Shown here: positions 16,517 through 24,207 of the stretch, in pieces
Position numbering within the stretch: position 1 is the stretch's first letter
Layout of the letters: every line of letters starts with the position of its first letter
Source of the DNA: Thermoguttaceae bacterium
GTDB taxonomy: Bacteria > Planctomycetota > Planctomycetia > Pirellulales > Thermoguttaceae
Reading direction: 5' to 3'
NCBI GenBank assembly: GCA_017939795.1
Contig: JAGBAA010000061.1
Span: 1-34,898 of the forward strand
Length of the DNA stretch: 34,898 nt
The notes under the pieces: model-generated
What the model was told of the DNA's origin: nothing
What the model saw: only the letters and a program-made list of their open reading frames with translations
Databases searched by the model: none
Translations under genes and position numbers: made by a program

Positions 16517-17788
16517 TTAGCGTTTCTTGCCGGATCCCCGACTGTTTCCGCGGTCATTTCTGCGCGAATTGCTGCGTGAATTGCTGCGTGAATTGTCGGC
16601 TCGGTTTCCGTTCCTGCGTTCTCCAAAAGTCTTTCCCCTTCCGGAATTTTCTTCACGGGAACCGCGTCGGGAACCTTCACGGGAGGAATTTCCTGAACGG
16701 CTGCGGGACGCATTCTTTTCCACACGGATCTGATCGCCGTCTTCGTCGAGGCCGTCGAAATCATCTGCGTCCACGTACTCGATCGTTTCTTCCGTCACGC
16801 GGGATTTGCGCCGTTTGTTGTGGTCGTACTTGTTGCGGGATTTAGAGGTCTCCAGCGACGAGAGAACACACAGATTCCCTTTTCCGAGCTTTTCTTCCGG
16901 ACAGATCTGCAGAATGACGCTTTTCGCCCCTTCTTCCATTTCCGTCGGATTCTCGCTCTGTGCAAGCCGTTCGACGTCTTCGACCGAAAGTTTTCCGCCG
17001 TCAGATCCGGGGGTCGCGTACTCCTTTAATTTACGGAGCGCCAGTCCTTTCAAAAGCGAGAAATGCCGTGCTTCACCGCGCTCATTGATCCATTTCGGTC
17101 CCTTCACGAGCAGCATTCGGTCAAAGTGCGGCCAGGACGGCTTAAACCACTCCAGAAGTTTCCGCATGGAGGCCACCGCGCGGAACGTGAGCGTGTGAAA
17201 CTGCCAGTTCCCAAGAATGTCTTGCCCCAACGCACAGTAAACGGGGATCGGAAGCTGAAGTTCGTGGATGATGTCGGCCAGAACTTTTGCCTTTTTCCCA
17301 ACGCACTCGGCCAGCGAAATGGAGACGTCCGGACGCAGGATCCCCAGCAGGATCCCCGGCACGCCGCTTCCGGAACCAACGTCAAGCACCTTCTCGCCGG
17401 GAGCAAGGAATTCTGAAAAGGCCAGCGTGTCGATCAGATCGCGCGTCACGAATTTTTCGTACGTTGTGTGGCGCGTCAGATTGATCTTCCGGTTCCAGTC
17501 CCACTGAAGTTCACAGAATTTTTCGAGAAGCTCCACCTGCGGCTCGGAAACCTCGATGCCATATTTCGCCAGCGTCGCCCGCAGTGTCTCGATCGACGGT
17601 TCATCCGTCACCAAAGCGACCTTGGCCGCACGTTCCGGATTCTCAAAGGATGCGGGATCTTCCGCAGCGCAGTCTGTCCCGGACGTCATTTCGGACGCCG
17701 AAACTTCATTCCCGGAAACCTCATTCAGGGCGCATTCTTTTTCGATCTCGTTCCCAGGTTCGTTTCCGACGTTCGCTTCGTTTTCCAT
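16517..17788 (-). CDS. rsmG: 16S rRNA (guanine-527-N7)-methyltransferase RsmG with unusual tails
   Basis: A 423-residue protein, roughly twice the usual ~210 of RsmG. The start at 17788 is chosen for the GGA six bases upstream; 17794 is an alternative, and the longer frame upstream is not protein-like. Residues ~1-60 are an acidic Glu/Asn/Ser-rich extension. The methyltransferase core runs ~65-320: 'LQWDWNRKINLT', SAM motif I VLDVGSGSGVPGI, then 'FRAVASM' and LLVKGPKW. It would methylate G527 N7 in the 530 loop of 16S rRNA. Residues ~350-423 are a basic low-complexity tail rich in Arg, Ser, Gly and Asn, like RNA-binding tails of some DEAD-box helicases. The core assignment is firm; the tails' function is unknown. 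A weak minus-strand promoter (TTGCGT-N16-TAAAAT, 17883-17910) may serve it. Confidence 0.9.
   Translation of the reverse strand: MENEANVGNEPGNEIEKECALNEVSGNEVSASEMTSGTDCAAEDPASFENPERAAKVALVTDEPSIETLRATLAKYGIEVSEPQVELLEKFCELQWDWNRKINLTRHTTYEKFVTRDLIDTLAFSEFLAPGEKVLDVGSGSGVPGILLGILRPDVSISLAECVGKKAKVLADIIHELQLPIPVYCALGQDILGNWQFHTLTFRAVASMRKLLEWFKPSWPHFDRMLLVKGPKWINERGEARHFSLLKGLALRKLKEYATPGSDGGKLSVEDVERLAQSENPTEMEEGAKSVILQICPEEKLGKGNLCVLSSLETSKSRNKYDHNKRRKSRVTEETIEYVDADDFDGLDEDGDQIRVEKNASRSRSGNSSREGSRRGSREENSGRGKTFGERRNGNRADNSRSNSRSNSRRNDRGNSRGSGKKR
16562..16597. repeat. 12-bp repeat in the RsmG C-terminal tail
   Basis: Three 12-bp units (16562-16573, 16574-16585, 16586-16597) encode the Asn-Ser-Arg-Ser repeats of the tail on the minus strand. 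The unit length keeps the reading frame. Confidence 0.85.
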
Positions 17789-18044
17789 ACTCATTCCATT
17801 CAAATTTAATTTTCTCAAATTTTCTTCAAAATTTCCGCATAAAGCCTGTCCGGCCTGAAATTCAGAAAAAGTACCGAACTTTATTTTACCAGAACTGGCA
17901 GAAGACGCAAGGGGCCAAAAAGCAAAAGAGACAAAATTCCGAAAATTTCCTGCCGAATTTCCCGTTTTTTCCAAATTCTTTCTTCAGGAAGCCGCTGCAT
18001 TCTGCGGAAATTTCCAGTATTTCGCCGACACTCGGAAGGCGATT

Positions 18045-18080
18045 TCAAAAAAAACGGCGCAGGATCATTCTCTGCGCCGC
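18045..18080 (-). terminator. terminator of the M14 peptidase gene
   Basis: Read on the minus strand, an 8-bp perfect stem CGGCGCAG/CTGCGCCG (18055-18062 with 18072-18079) is followed by eight T. It lies about 75 bases past the peptidase stop codon and 257 bases before the rsmG start. Confidence 0.85.
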
Positions 18081-18152
18081 AAAATCACGCACACTCATGT
18101 GCTGCCGCATACTTCCGCGCATTCTGTGCAAAACAGAGCCGCGGACTGTTCC

Positions 18153-19556
18153 TCATTCAGTCTTTTCAGTCTTTTCAGTCTTTTCTGAGTCTTTCAGAAA
18201 ATCAACGAGTGCTTTGGAAAGATTTCGGCCAAGTTCTCGCGCATTCTGCGGCAGGATCTCGACCCCGGAGCAATTCGAGTACGGCATTTCGATCGTGCAG
18301 GCACACAAAATATTCGGCAGTCCGCAGGCCCAAATTTTTGCTGAGGAAGTCGGGATGCCGTTTTCGAGTTTCATGAAGTTTTTCTCCGTATTCCAGCCTT
18401 TTCCGAACGGTAGGTTGTTCGAGGGAGAGTACGGGATCTCTCCATCTTTCTGATGTTTTTCGAATGATTCGAAATAATTCTGCGCAGCTTCGGAGATCCA
18501 AGGCTCTTTCGGAAGCGGCGAAGAGAATTTCTCATTGATCCCGGAACGGATCCAGGGGCAGTGGAGATCCATGAAGAAGATCTTTTTCCCGTCTTCCGGA
18601 CTGAAATTCCTGGAAACCTGAGCCTTCAGTGCGCGAACTTCCGGGTAAATTTCGTGATTGTAGTCGCGATTGTGGTCGTGCGGTTTCCGGCCTTTACCCT
18701 GGTCTCCCTTTTCCACGCCGTCTTTGTCCATGAACGGCACGACGAAAAATTCGGCATTTTCCCGGAGGTACTCACCATATTGGGAATTTTCGCTCAGGGT
18801 TTCCTCCAGAATTCCCTCAAGGACCCAGCTCGCCGTCATTTCGCAGCAGTGGTGACGGCAGGTCAGGACCACAGCAAATCGCGCATTCGGATTCCCTTTT
18901 CCGATCCGAAGAAGCTCCACATCCCGTCCCTCGGGGCTTTGGCACAGTGCGGAGAGTTCTACATTATCGCGTCCCCGGTATTTCGCCATGAATTCGTCCC
19001 AGTTTTTCTGCGTGTAGAGCGGCGCCAGAGCAAAAAGGACCGAGCGTTCTTCCGGACCGAAAGAGTACGTGAATTCGCGGGAGTCTGCATTCGGTTCAGT
19101 GTTCAGGTACCGCCAGCTTTTCCCGCCGTCTGAACTGACCGCCGGTCCGCGCGACGCAATGCGATCCTTCGCGTTGAAAAGAAACCGCAGAGTGCGTCCC
19201 TGCGCATTTTTTACTCGAAACGCAAAATAGAACCAGTCGTTCCCGCCTCGCAATTCCGGACGGATCCGCACAAGATCCCCCTCGAGCGAATCCAGATGAA
19301 TGTTTCCTCCGGGAAAATCTGCGTCGATGCAGATCGTCTGCACGGCATCCTGCTGGTCTGTCTTTTCCTGCACTGCATTTTCCTGCACTGCCGTTAAAGC
19401 AAAAACCGAAGGGATCCCTAATGTCAGAACTGCCAGCAGAAGACCGCAAATGCCCGCGAATGCGTATCCGGACCCACACACCGATGCCGGGATTCCTGCA
19501 GAAACCGCGATTCTGTTTTCGCCCCCAAAAATGCGATGAAAAAATCGTTTGACCAT
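18153..19556 (-). CDS. exported M14-family zinc carboxypeptidase (CCP-like)
   Basis: A 467-residue protein with an N-terminal signal/anchor (hydrophobic stretch ~30-53). Residues ~77-185 form the beta-rich N-terminal domain that precedes the peptidase in cytosolic-carboxypeptidase-like M14 enzymes ('DADFPGGNIHLDSL', 'FYFAFRVKNAQGRTLRF'). The peptidase domain has His236-x2-Glu239 (RHHCCEM) and His332 (FMDLHCPW) as zinc ligands, an 'HNRDYNH' segment matching the substrate-binding Asn-Arg, and Glu423 (TIEMPYSN) as likely general base. M14 enzymes remove C-terminal amino acids or side-chain-linked glutamates; here the place is periplasmic or external. The C-terminus is a Glu-Lys-Thr repeat. It has its own terminator and lies 100 bases after rimI, from which a hairpin separates it. 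Confidence 0.85.
   Translation of the reverse strand: MVKRFFHRIFGGENRIAVSAGIPASVCGSGYAFAGICGLLLAVLTLGIPSVFALTAVQENAVQEKTDQQDAVQTICIDADFPGGNIHLDSLEGDLVRIRPELRGGNDWFYFAFRVKNAQGRTLRFLFNAKDRIASRGPAVSSDGGKSWRYLNTEPNADSREFTYSFGPEERSVLFALAPLYTQKNWDEFMAKYRGRDNVELSALCQSPEGRDVELLRIGKGNPNARFAVVLTCRHHCCEMTASWVLEGILEETLSENSQYGEYLRENAEFFVVPFMDKDGVEKGDQGKGRKPHDHNRDYNHEIYPEVRALKAQVSRNFSPEDGKKIFFMDLHCPWIRSGINEKFSSPLPKEPWISEAAQNYFESFEKHQKDGEIPYSPSNNLPFGKGWNTEKNFMKLENGIPTSSAKIWACGLPNILCACTIEMPYSNCSGVEILPQNARELGRNLSKALVDFLKDSEKTEKTEKTE
18156..18182. repeat. 9-bp repeat at the C-terminal end of the M14 gene
   Basis: Three perfect copies of TTCAGTCTT (on +) encode the Lys-Thr-Glu repeats that end the peptidase on the minus strand. 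The unit resembles in length and TTCAG core the non-coding 9-mer array at 12192-12230. Confidence 0.85.
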
Positions 19557-19600
19557 GTTCTCGTCCTTCCTGTTTGCTTCTGTTTCATCCTGTTTTTGAC

Positions 19601-19645
19601 GAAAAAAAGCGCGGACTTTGCCATTTAAGTCCGCGCTGTGTTTTT
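19601..19645. terminator. bidirectional terminator between rimI and the M14 gene
   Basis: An 11-bp perfect stem AGCGCGGACTT/AAGTCCGCGCT (19608-19618 with 19627-19637) is flanked by an A-run on the left and a T-run on the right, so it can work on both strands. It should end the minus-strand rimI transcript 20 bases after its stop, and implies a separate promoter for the M14 gene. Confidence 0.85.
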
Positions 19646-19655
19646 TTGATTTGAG

Positions 19656-20153
19656 TCAGTTCAGCACCATTTCCGTCGGCAGAACACGCGATTTGTGGCG
19701 GTACTGCATGACGTAGGAGTCTTCCTCTGAATCTTCCGTGCCCCGGTTGATGCTCACGGCCTTGAATCCAAGAGACCGGAAGAAAAGCTGGGCGGAAAGA
19801 TTCGATTCGCGCACGGAAAGCGTCATTTCCTGACGGGTATTTCGGGCAAGGAAACACGCAAGGCGGGCTACCATCTGGGAGCCGACCCCTTTGCGGCGGA
19901 ATTCGGAAAGAACGGCGATATTCAGGATCTTCAGAGTGTTTTCGTGCATTTCGTAGATCAGGTACCCAATGATCTGCGAGCGAAATTCGACGACCAGTCC
20001 CACACAGTTGGAGTGCATCAGAACGTCTGCGAACTCCATCGGTCCCCACGGTCTCGGACTGCATTTCTGTTCCAGTTCATAAACACAGTCCAGATCGATC
20101 TCTTTCATCCAGCGAAGCTGCACACGCAGCAGTTCATTTTTCGCACTGCCCAT
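19656..20153 (-). CDS. rimI: GNAT N-acetyltransferase, RimI-like
   Basis: A 165-residue single-domain GNAT enzyme. The acetyl-CoA pyrophosphate loop is seen in 'RRKGVGSQM' (Arg/Gln-x-x-Gly-x-Gly). 'LNIAVLSEFRRKG' and 'VRESNLSAQLFFRSLGF' match RimI proteins, which acetylate the N-terminal alanine of ribosomal protein S18. RimI-type enzymes are about 150 residues, so the length fits; the last ~20 residues are extra. Substrate assignment rests on family resemblance only. Transcribed alone, bounded by the bidirectional terminator. Confidence 0.8.
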   Translation of the reverse strand: MGSAKNELLRVQLRWMKEIDLDCVYELEQKCSPRPWGPMEFADVLMHSNCVGLVVEFRSQIIGYLIYEMHENTLKILNIAVLSEFRRKGVGSQMVARLACFLARNTRQEMTLSVRESNLSAQLFFRSLGFKAVSINRGTEDSEEDSYVMQYRHKSRVLPTEMVLN

Positions 20154-20503
20154 TTTCTACCTTTTCCCTGACCTTTTTTCTTTAAATTTTCAGCAGATCT
20201 CAGAAATTTCAGCCTCATTTTAGCTGCCGGGGGCTTGTATTTCTGTCTTTTTCTGCTTCCGCAGACGTTTTGAAAACTACTGAAAATTTTTCTTCAACTC
20301 ATGGTCTGCATCATAGCGGATTTCCGGATTTCAGGCAATAGAGAAAATGGACTGCCTGCCGAAATTTTTTCCATTTCTTTCTGGACCGAACTCTTCCAAA
20401 ATGTTCTTTTGATTGGGAAAAAACAGTATCTGCGGTCTATTTCCCGGAAGCGTTTTTCAAGATGAAAAAAATCAAAAAAAGCAAAATTTCCCTGTCCGCC
20501 CCC
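20154..20503. other. non-coding gap between divergent genes
   Basis: Within the 579-base gap 20154-20732 this left part holds AT-rich sequence that should include the rimI promoter (a TAAAAT occurs on the minus strand near 20217-20222 but without a convincing -35). The minus-strand frame spanning 20294-20734 lacks a ribosome-binding site and protein-like composition, and is not called. The right part contains the promoter and ~200-base leader of the phosphoesterase gene. Confidence 0.5.
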
Positions 20504-20532
20504 TTGACGGATGACCGAAGTAAAGGTAAAAT
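20504..20532 (+). promoter_or_regulatory. sigma70-type promoter for the metallophosphoesterase gene
   Basis: TTGACG at 20504-20509, a 17-base spacer and TAAAAT at 20527-20532. The predicted leader is about 200 bases long and contains an 18-codon frame (20574-20630), discussed under findings. Confidence 0.65.
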
Positions 20533-20732
20533 TCAAAGGATCCGTTCGGGTGCCGGTTCCGTTTTTTAGGTACATGATGTCTTTGGAAGTCCGGGACTGC
20601 CGTGCCTCGTTTTCCGCTTTGTCCATTTGACCCATTGGGGTGCTGGATGCCTGTTTTTGCATTCCGCGGACAGGATCCTTTGGCGGTCCGGCTCCGTCTT
20701 CAGCCTCCAAGCATTCGCGAAAGGAAATTTTC

Positions 20733-21677
20733 ATGGATCTGCATAGACCTTCCGTTCATACGATGGACAGACGCCGTTTTCTGACTGCTCTGGGATTTTC
20801 CGCAGCCGCTGTGCCGTTTGTTTCCGGCCGGTTTTCCGTTTCGGCTTTTGCCGAACAGACTGCTGTTTCCTCCGGAGCGTCTCCGGCTGTTTCCGCCGCT
20901 TCCGGACGGCTCGTGCTCCTCTCCGACACGCACGTCGGACGTTTCCCGCGCTACCGATTCACCGTGGATTGGCTGATCGAGTGCGTTTCCGAGATCACGG
21001 CGATGGATCCGCGCCCGGCGCACGTTCTGATCTACGGAGACCTTTCTTTCAACGTTGGAGAGCTCGGCGACTACCGGATGCTGCGCGAGATCTTCAAACC
21101 GCTCGACGACGCCGGGATCCCCTGGACGCCGTGCATGGGGAATCATGACCGCCGGGAGACTTTCAGCGAGATCTTTCCGGAAAAAGCCGCGCAGTCGCTC
21201 GTTCCAGGGCATCTCGTTTTTAAGGCGGAGACGGAATATGCCGACTTCATCATGCTGGATTCTCTGAATGTAGGCAAAGTCGGCGGAAAGGTCAGCGATG
21301 ACCAGAAAGACTGGCTCAACGAAACGCTCAAAAAGCAGACGAAGCCGACCATCGTCGGAGCGCACCATCCTTTGCGGGAAACACAGGTCGCGAAGATCCT
21401 CGAATCCCATTCCTGCGTTGCCGGGTACATCAACGGACACTGGCACTACTGGCACACGAACGATCAGCCGACGAAACTCCCAAACATGGTGATGCCGTCC
21501 AGCGGACTTTGGGGCGACATCGGGATGGTCCATGCAGAACTGACGCAGGATTCCGCGAACTTTACGCTCGCGCTGCGCGACTCCTTCCCGCAAGGAAAAG
21601 TCCGAAGCTCCAACGTACCGGGACGTGAAGAGCAGACGGCCAAAAAGAATGGGCTTCAGTGGCGTCTGGATCTCTGA
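20733..21677 (+). CDS. Tat-exported calcineurin-like metallophosphoesterase
   Basis: A 314-residue protein. The ATG at 20733 follows AAGGA with 8-base spacing and brings a twin-arginine signal (RRRFLTALGFSAAAVP at residues 13-28) close to the N-terminus; the frame further upstream is leader sequence. Metallophosphoesterase motifs in order: SDTHVGR (Asp-x-His), YGDLSF (Gly-Asp), GNHD, AHHP and GHWHYW, together ligating a two-metal centre. Such enzymes hydrolyse phosphomonoesters or diesters; export by Tat suggests folding with metal in the cytoplasm and action outside it. Substrate unknown. It has its own promoter and is followed by two hairpins, so it is probably monocistronic. Confidence 0.88.
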   Translation: MDLHRPSVHTMDRRRFLTALGFSAAAVPFVSGRFSVSAFAEQTAVSSGASPAVSAASGRLVLLSDTHVGRFPRYRFTVDWLIECVSEITAMDPRPAHVLIYGDLSFNVGELGDYRMLREIFKPLDDAGIPWTPCMGNHDRRETFSEIFPEKAAQSLVPGHLVFKAETEYADFIMLDSLNVGKVGGKVSDDQKDWLNETLKKQTKPTIVGAHHPLRETQVAKILESHSCVAGYINGHWHYWHTNDQPTKLPNMVMPSSGLWGDIGMVHAELTQDSANFTLALRDSFPQGKVRSSNVPGREEQTAKKNGLQWRLDL

Positions 21678-21711
21678 TTCCCAGTGCCGGTTTGGGCGTT
21701 TTCAGGTTCCC

Positions 21712-21782
21712 GCGGTTTCTGACGTTTTCGACTCTGAAACCGCAGGAAACTGCATCCGGCCGTTCTCTGTGTTCGGATGCAG
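21712..21782 (+). terminator. two consecutive terminator-like hairpins
   Basis: The first stem is GCGGTTTC/GAAACCGC (21712-21719 with 21735-21742). The second is CTGCATCCG/CGGATGCAG (21750-21758 with 21774-21782). A T-rich stretch starts ~12 bases later. They lie after the phosphoesterase stop and before the next ribosome-binding site. Confidence 0.6.
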
Positions 21783-21857
21783 CTGGTTTCCTTCCCGTTT
21801 TTTATTCCCGTCAAAAAAGAATTCCAAGTCCCTCAGTCAAACTTTCAGGAGCTCCCA

Positions 21858-22766
21858 ATGTCCGATTCACCAAAGATCACCGGTCCATCCAAAATGGAGG
21901 CGTTCCTTTTCTTTTTGCCCACGGCGGCATTTTTCATCATTCTTGTTTCGGAATTTCTTCCGGACGGGATCTGCCCGCCAAAAATTAAAGAACTCGCCCT
22001 CACCTTCTTCGTCATTGCGTTCGCGGTTTCCGTTCTTGCCGGCTTTGCGACGGTACTTCGTGTCGTTTGGCGTGCGGTCTCGCTTTTCAGAGATCCTCAA
22101 AATATGAAAGAAGACGCAGGTACGTTCGTCGGGGCTTTCTCTGACGCGGGAAATAACGTGGAGAATTGCGCCGACGATGACGCTGAAGACGACGCTGAAG
22201 ACGACGCTGAACGTGACCCGATGGAGACGCTTTTCCTGAAAAAGGATCCGCCGCTCTATGCGAGTCAGCCATTTGACGGAAACTGGCTTCGAGACGAGAC
22301 TGCCGAGGAATTCACGATTTTCCAGAATGGGAAGTTTTCCATCGCGAGTACGCTTTTTCTCGGTTTTTTCACGACGTTTTGGAATGCGGTCACTTGGACC
22401 GCCGTCGTGGCACTCATACTCCAAGGAGACCCGCTGAGCAAGAGCTGGCCGGAATTTCTCTTTTTCATCCCGTTCATTCTCGTAGGGATCGGAACGTTTA
22501 CGGCCGCATTCCTGTCGCTTTTCGCCGGAAAAGTCAAAAAATCATGGACCATCACCCGCGATGAACTGCGCTATTCGGAAAAACTCTTCGGATTCACCTT
22601 CAAAAAAGAGAACTCCAACGTCTCTCAGACAGATCGTCTCGAGATCGAACCGGATTCCCTCTGGTTCCTTTCCGATGACGAAGAGATCCTCGCCAGTATC
22701 AGCGACCTGACGCAGAAGGAAGCGCGGTGGCTTGCAGCACGCTTCCAGCAGATGCACAGAATGTAG
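21858..22766 (+). CDS. membrane protein of unknown function with acidic cytosolic loop
   Basis: A 302-residue protein not recognised as a named family. The ATG at 21858 has AGGAG 7 bases upstream; the longer frame starts inside the terminator hairpins and is rejected. Two hydrophobic helices lie near residues 12-35 and 43-68, then a hydrophilic loop with three Asp-Asp-Ala-Glu repeats (~105-120), then two more helices (~163-190 and ~200-225). The soluble C-terminal domain ends 'DLTQKEARWLAARFQQM'. The layout (paired helices, then a beta-rich PH-like segment 'WTITRDELRYSEKLFGF...') resembles membrane proteins with bacterial PH domains, but this is only an impression. Confidence 0.75.
   Translation: MSDSPKITGPSKMEAFLFFLPTAAFFIILVSEFLPDGICPPKIKELALTFFVIAFAVSVLAGFATVLRVVWRAVSLFRDPQNMKEDAGTFVGAFSDAGNNVENCADDDAEDDAEDDAERDPMETLFLKKDPPLYASQPFDGNWLRDETAEEFTIFQNGKFSIASTLFLGFFTTFWNAVTWTAVVALILQGDPLSKSWPEFLFFIPFILVGIGTFTAAFLSLFAGKVKKSWTITRDELRYSEKLFGFTFKKENSNVSQTDRLEIEPDSLWFLSDDEEILASISDLTQKEARWLAARFQQMHRM
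22176..22211 (+). repeat. 12-bp repeat encoding an acidic run
   Basis: Three units of GA(T/C)GACGCTGAA (22176-22187, 22188-22199, 22200-22211) encode Asp-Asp-Ala-Glu repeats in the membrane protein. Confidence 0.9.
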
Positions 22767-22866
22767 CCGCCCTCCGAATTTACGGAATCCTCCCTGAAGA
22801 TTTTGTCGTTAAGAGTGCACGCAATTACCGAAGGAACTAAAAATCATCAAAATTTCGCCGGAGTAC

Positions 22867-22895
22867 TTGAAAAATTTTCAGTCTTCGAGTATAAT
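22867..22895 (+). promoter_or_regulatory. near-consensus sigma70 promoter for the EEP phosphatase gene
   Basis: TTGAAA at 22867-22872, 17-base spacer, perfect TATAAT at 22890-22895. It is the best promoter in the window. The 332-base gap 22767-23098 otherwise holds a ~195-base leader with no evident coding sequence, ending in three ribosome-binding-site repeats. Confidence 0.8.
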
Positions 22896-23061
22896 GAAAG
22901 GCAGTTTATGGAAAACTTGGAAATTTAAGGGCACCGCGCTCCCATTTCTGTTTTCCTTCCTCATTTCCTACCCTATTTCCCATCCTCGCCGTTTTCCTGC
23001 CATCCCAGCCTTCGTATGGAGACACTCCGGAAACGCATAGAAAACGTACAGGGATCCATTT

Positions 23062-23090
23062 AGGAGAATTTTTAGGAGAAATTTTAGGAG
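23062..23090 (+). promoter_or_regulatory. three tandem Shine-Dalgarno sites
   Basis: AGGAG occurs at 23062-23066, 23074-23078 and 23086-23090, exactly 12 bases apart, within a repeated TTTTAGGAGAAA unit. Only the last has normal spacing (8 bases) to the ATG at 23099. No start codon follows the first two at a useful distance. Confidence 0.85.
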
Positions 23091-23098
23091 AAATTTTT

Positions 23099-24049
23099 AT
23101 GAAGAAATCGATTCTTTTTTCCGTGATCTTTGCACTTTTGGTCACGATGGGACTTTCCTTGACGTCTGCGTTCGCACAGGATACGGCCGCAAATGACTCG
23201 GAACTCCGCATCCTTTCATTCAATATTCGCTTGAGCTACGGTGAAGTCGGTAAACCGCACGAGTGGAAGCACCGCAAGGCGCAGGTCGTGGACATCATGC
23301 GCAAGGGCGGATACGATCTGATCGGCGTTCAGGAAGCCATCATGACGTCCCGACCGAATCTGAATCAGGTCGAAGACCTCAAAAAAGACCTTCCTGAGTA
23401 CGGTATGCTGGTCCGTTCACGTACAAAATCGCCGACGGAAGGTGAATCGACGCCGATCATGTGGCGCAAGGATCGTTGGGAGATCGATGCGAAAGAGCAG
23501 GGCGTCTTCTGGCTTTCCGACACGCCGGATGTCCCGGAATCCATCACGTGGGGCAATGCCTGCCCGCGTACGGTCATCTGGGGAAAATTCCATGAGCTGA
23601 AGGACGGAAAACGCACCGGCCGCGCCGTTTACTTCATCAACACACACTTCGATCACGTGAGCGAAAAAGCCCGCCAGCTTGCCAGCGTCATGATTGCGGA
23701 CTTTGCCGCCAAACGTGCCGACCAGAGTGCGCCGGTCTTTTTGACGGGCGACTTCAATACGGGTGAAAATTCCGCATCGATCAGCTACCTCACCGGCAAA
23801 AAGACCAACATTCAGGGGGAAGAAAAAGTTTCTCCGCTTCCGATGGTGGACACTTTCCGCGTCGCGAATCCCGACGAATTCCCGGCCTGCACATACAATT
23901 TCTTCGGTAAAGCCAGCCCGAATGGTGCGAAGATCGACTACATCATGATGTATGGTGATCTGAAAGTCAAGTCTGCGAAGATCAACCGCGAGAAGAAAGA
24001 CATTTACCCGTCTGACCACTACCCGATCGACGCCGTCATGGAATGGTAA
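23099..24049 (+). CDS. exported endonuclease/exonuclease/phosphatase-family protein
   Basis: A 316-residue protein with signal peptide MKKSILFSVIFALLVTMG, cut near AFA-Q (residue ~26). EEP fold motifs: ILSFNIR (Asn metal ligand), GVQEA (Glu ligand), INTHFDH (catalytic His), TGDFN (Asp-x-Asn) and SDHYPI (Asp-His pair) at the end. The family spans nucleases, sphingomyelinases and inositol-phosphate or sugar-phosphate phosphatases. The exported, ~300-residue form is usually annotated only as EEP phosphatase and the substrate is unknown. It is preceded by a strong promoter and tripled ribosome-binding site and followed by a hairpin at 24096, so probably a single-gene unit. Confidence 0.88.
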   Translation: MKKSILFSVIFALLVTMGLSLTSAFAQDTAANDSELRILSFNIRLSYGEVGKPHEWKHRKAQVVDIMRKGGYDLIGVQEAIMTSRPNLNQVEDLKKDLPEYGMLVRSRTKSPTEGESTPIMWRKDRWEIDAKEQGVFWLSDTPDVPESITWGNACPRTVIWGKFHELKDGKRTGRAVYFINTHFDHVSEKARQLASVMIADFAAKRADQSAPVFLTGDFNTGENSASISYLTGKKTNIQGEEKVSPLPMVDTFRVANPDEFPACTYNFFGKASPNGAKIDYIMMYGDLKVKSAKINREKKDIYPSDHYPIDAVMEW

Positions 24050-24095
24050 GAAAACTTAACGCCGCTTCATCAAAGAGTTTTTGAAGAGTGAGTCT

Positions 24096-24129
24096 GAGGG
24101 AGGAGCAATTTTCAAAATGTTCCTCCCTC
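24096..24129 (+). terminator. hairpin after the EEP gene
   Basis: A 9-bp perfect stem GAGGGAGGA/TCCTCCCTC (24096-24104 with 24121-24129), with inner ATTTT/AAAAT pairing extending it. Only two T follow, so termination is likely but not textbook. Confidence 0.6.
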
Positions 24130-24156
24130 TTGGCCGTTCATGACATGACGGGCAGC

Positions 24157-24207
24157 CAGATTCTTCCAGAAGAGTAAAATCGCGTGTGAGACTTTTAGCC
24201 GAAGAGC
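24157..24207 (+). repeat. dispersed 51-bp intergenic element, copy 1
   Basis: About 51 bases that recur at 26063-26113 with roughly 80-85% identity by eye; shared blocks include CCAGAAG(A/G)GTAAAATCGCG and GCCGAAGA. Both copies lie in gaps upstream of plus-strand genes. The function is unknown. The rest of the gap 24050-24488 holds the hairpin before it. Confidence 0.7.

Noticed and set aside
16384..16764. 126-codon minus-strand frame overlapping the end of rsmG
   Set aside because: A shifted reading of the RsmG tail repeats; no start signal and no independent protein character.
20294..20734. 146-codon minus-strand frame in the gap before the phosphoesterase gene
   Set aside because: No ribosome-binding site, no protein-like pattern, and it covers the plus-strand promoter and leader.
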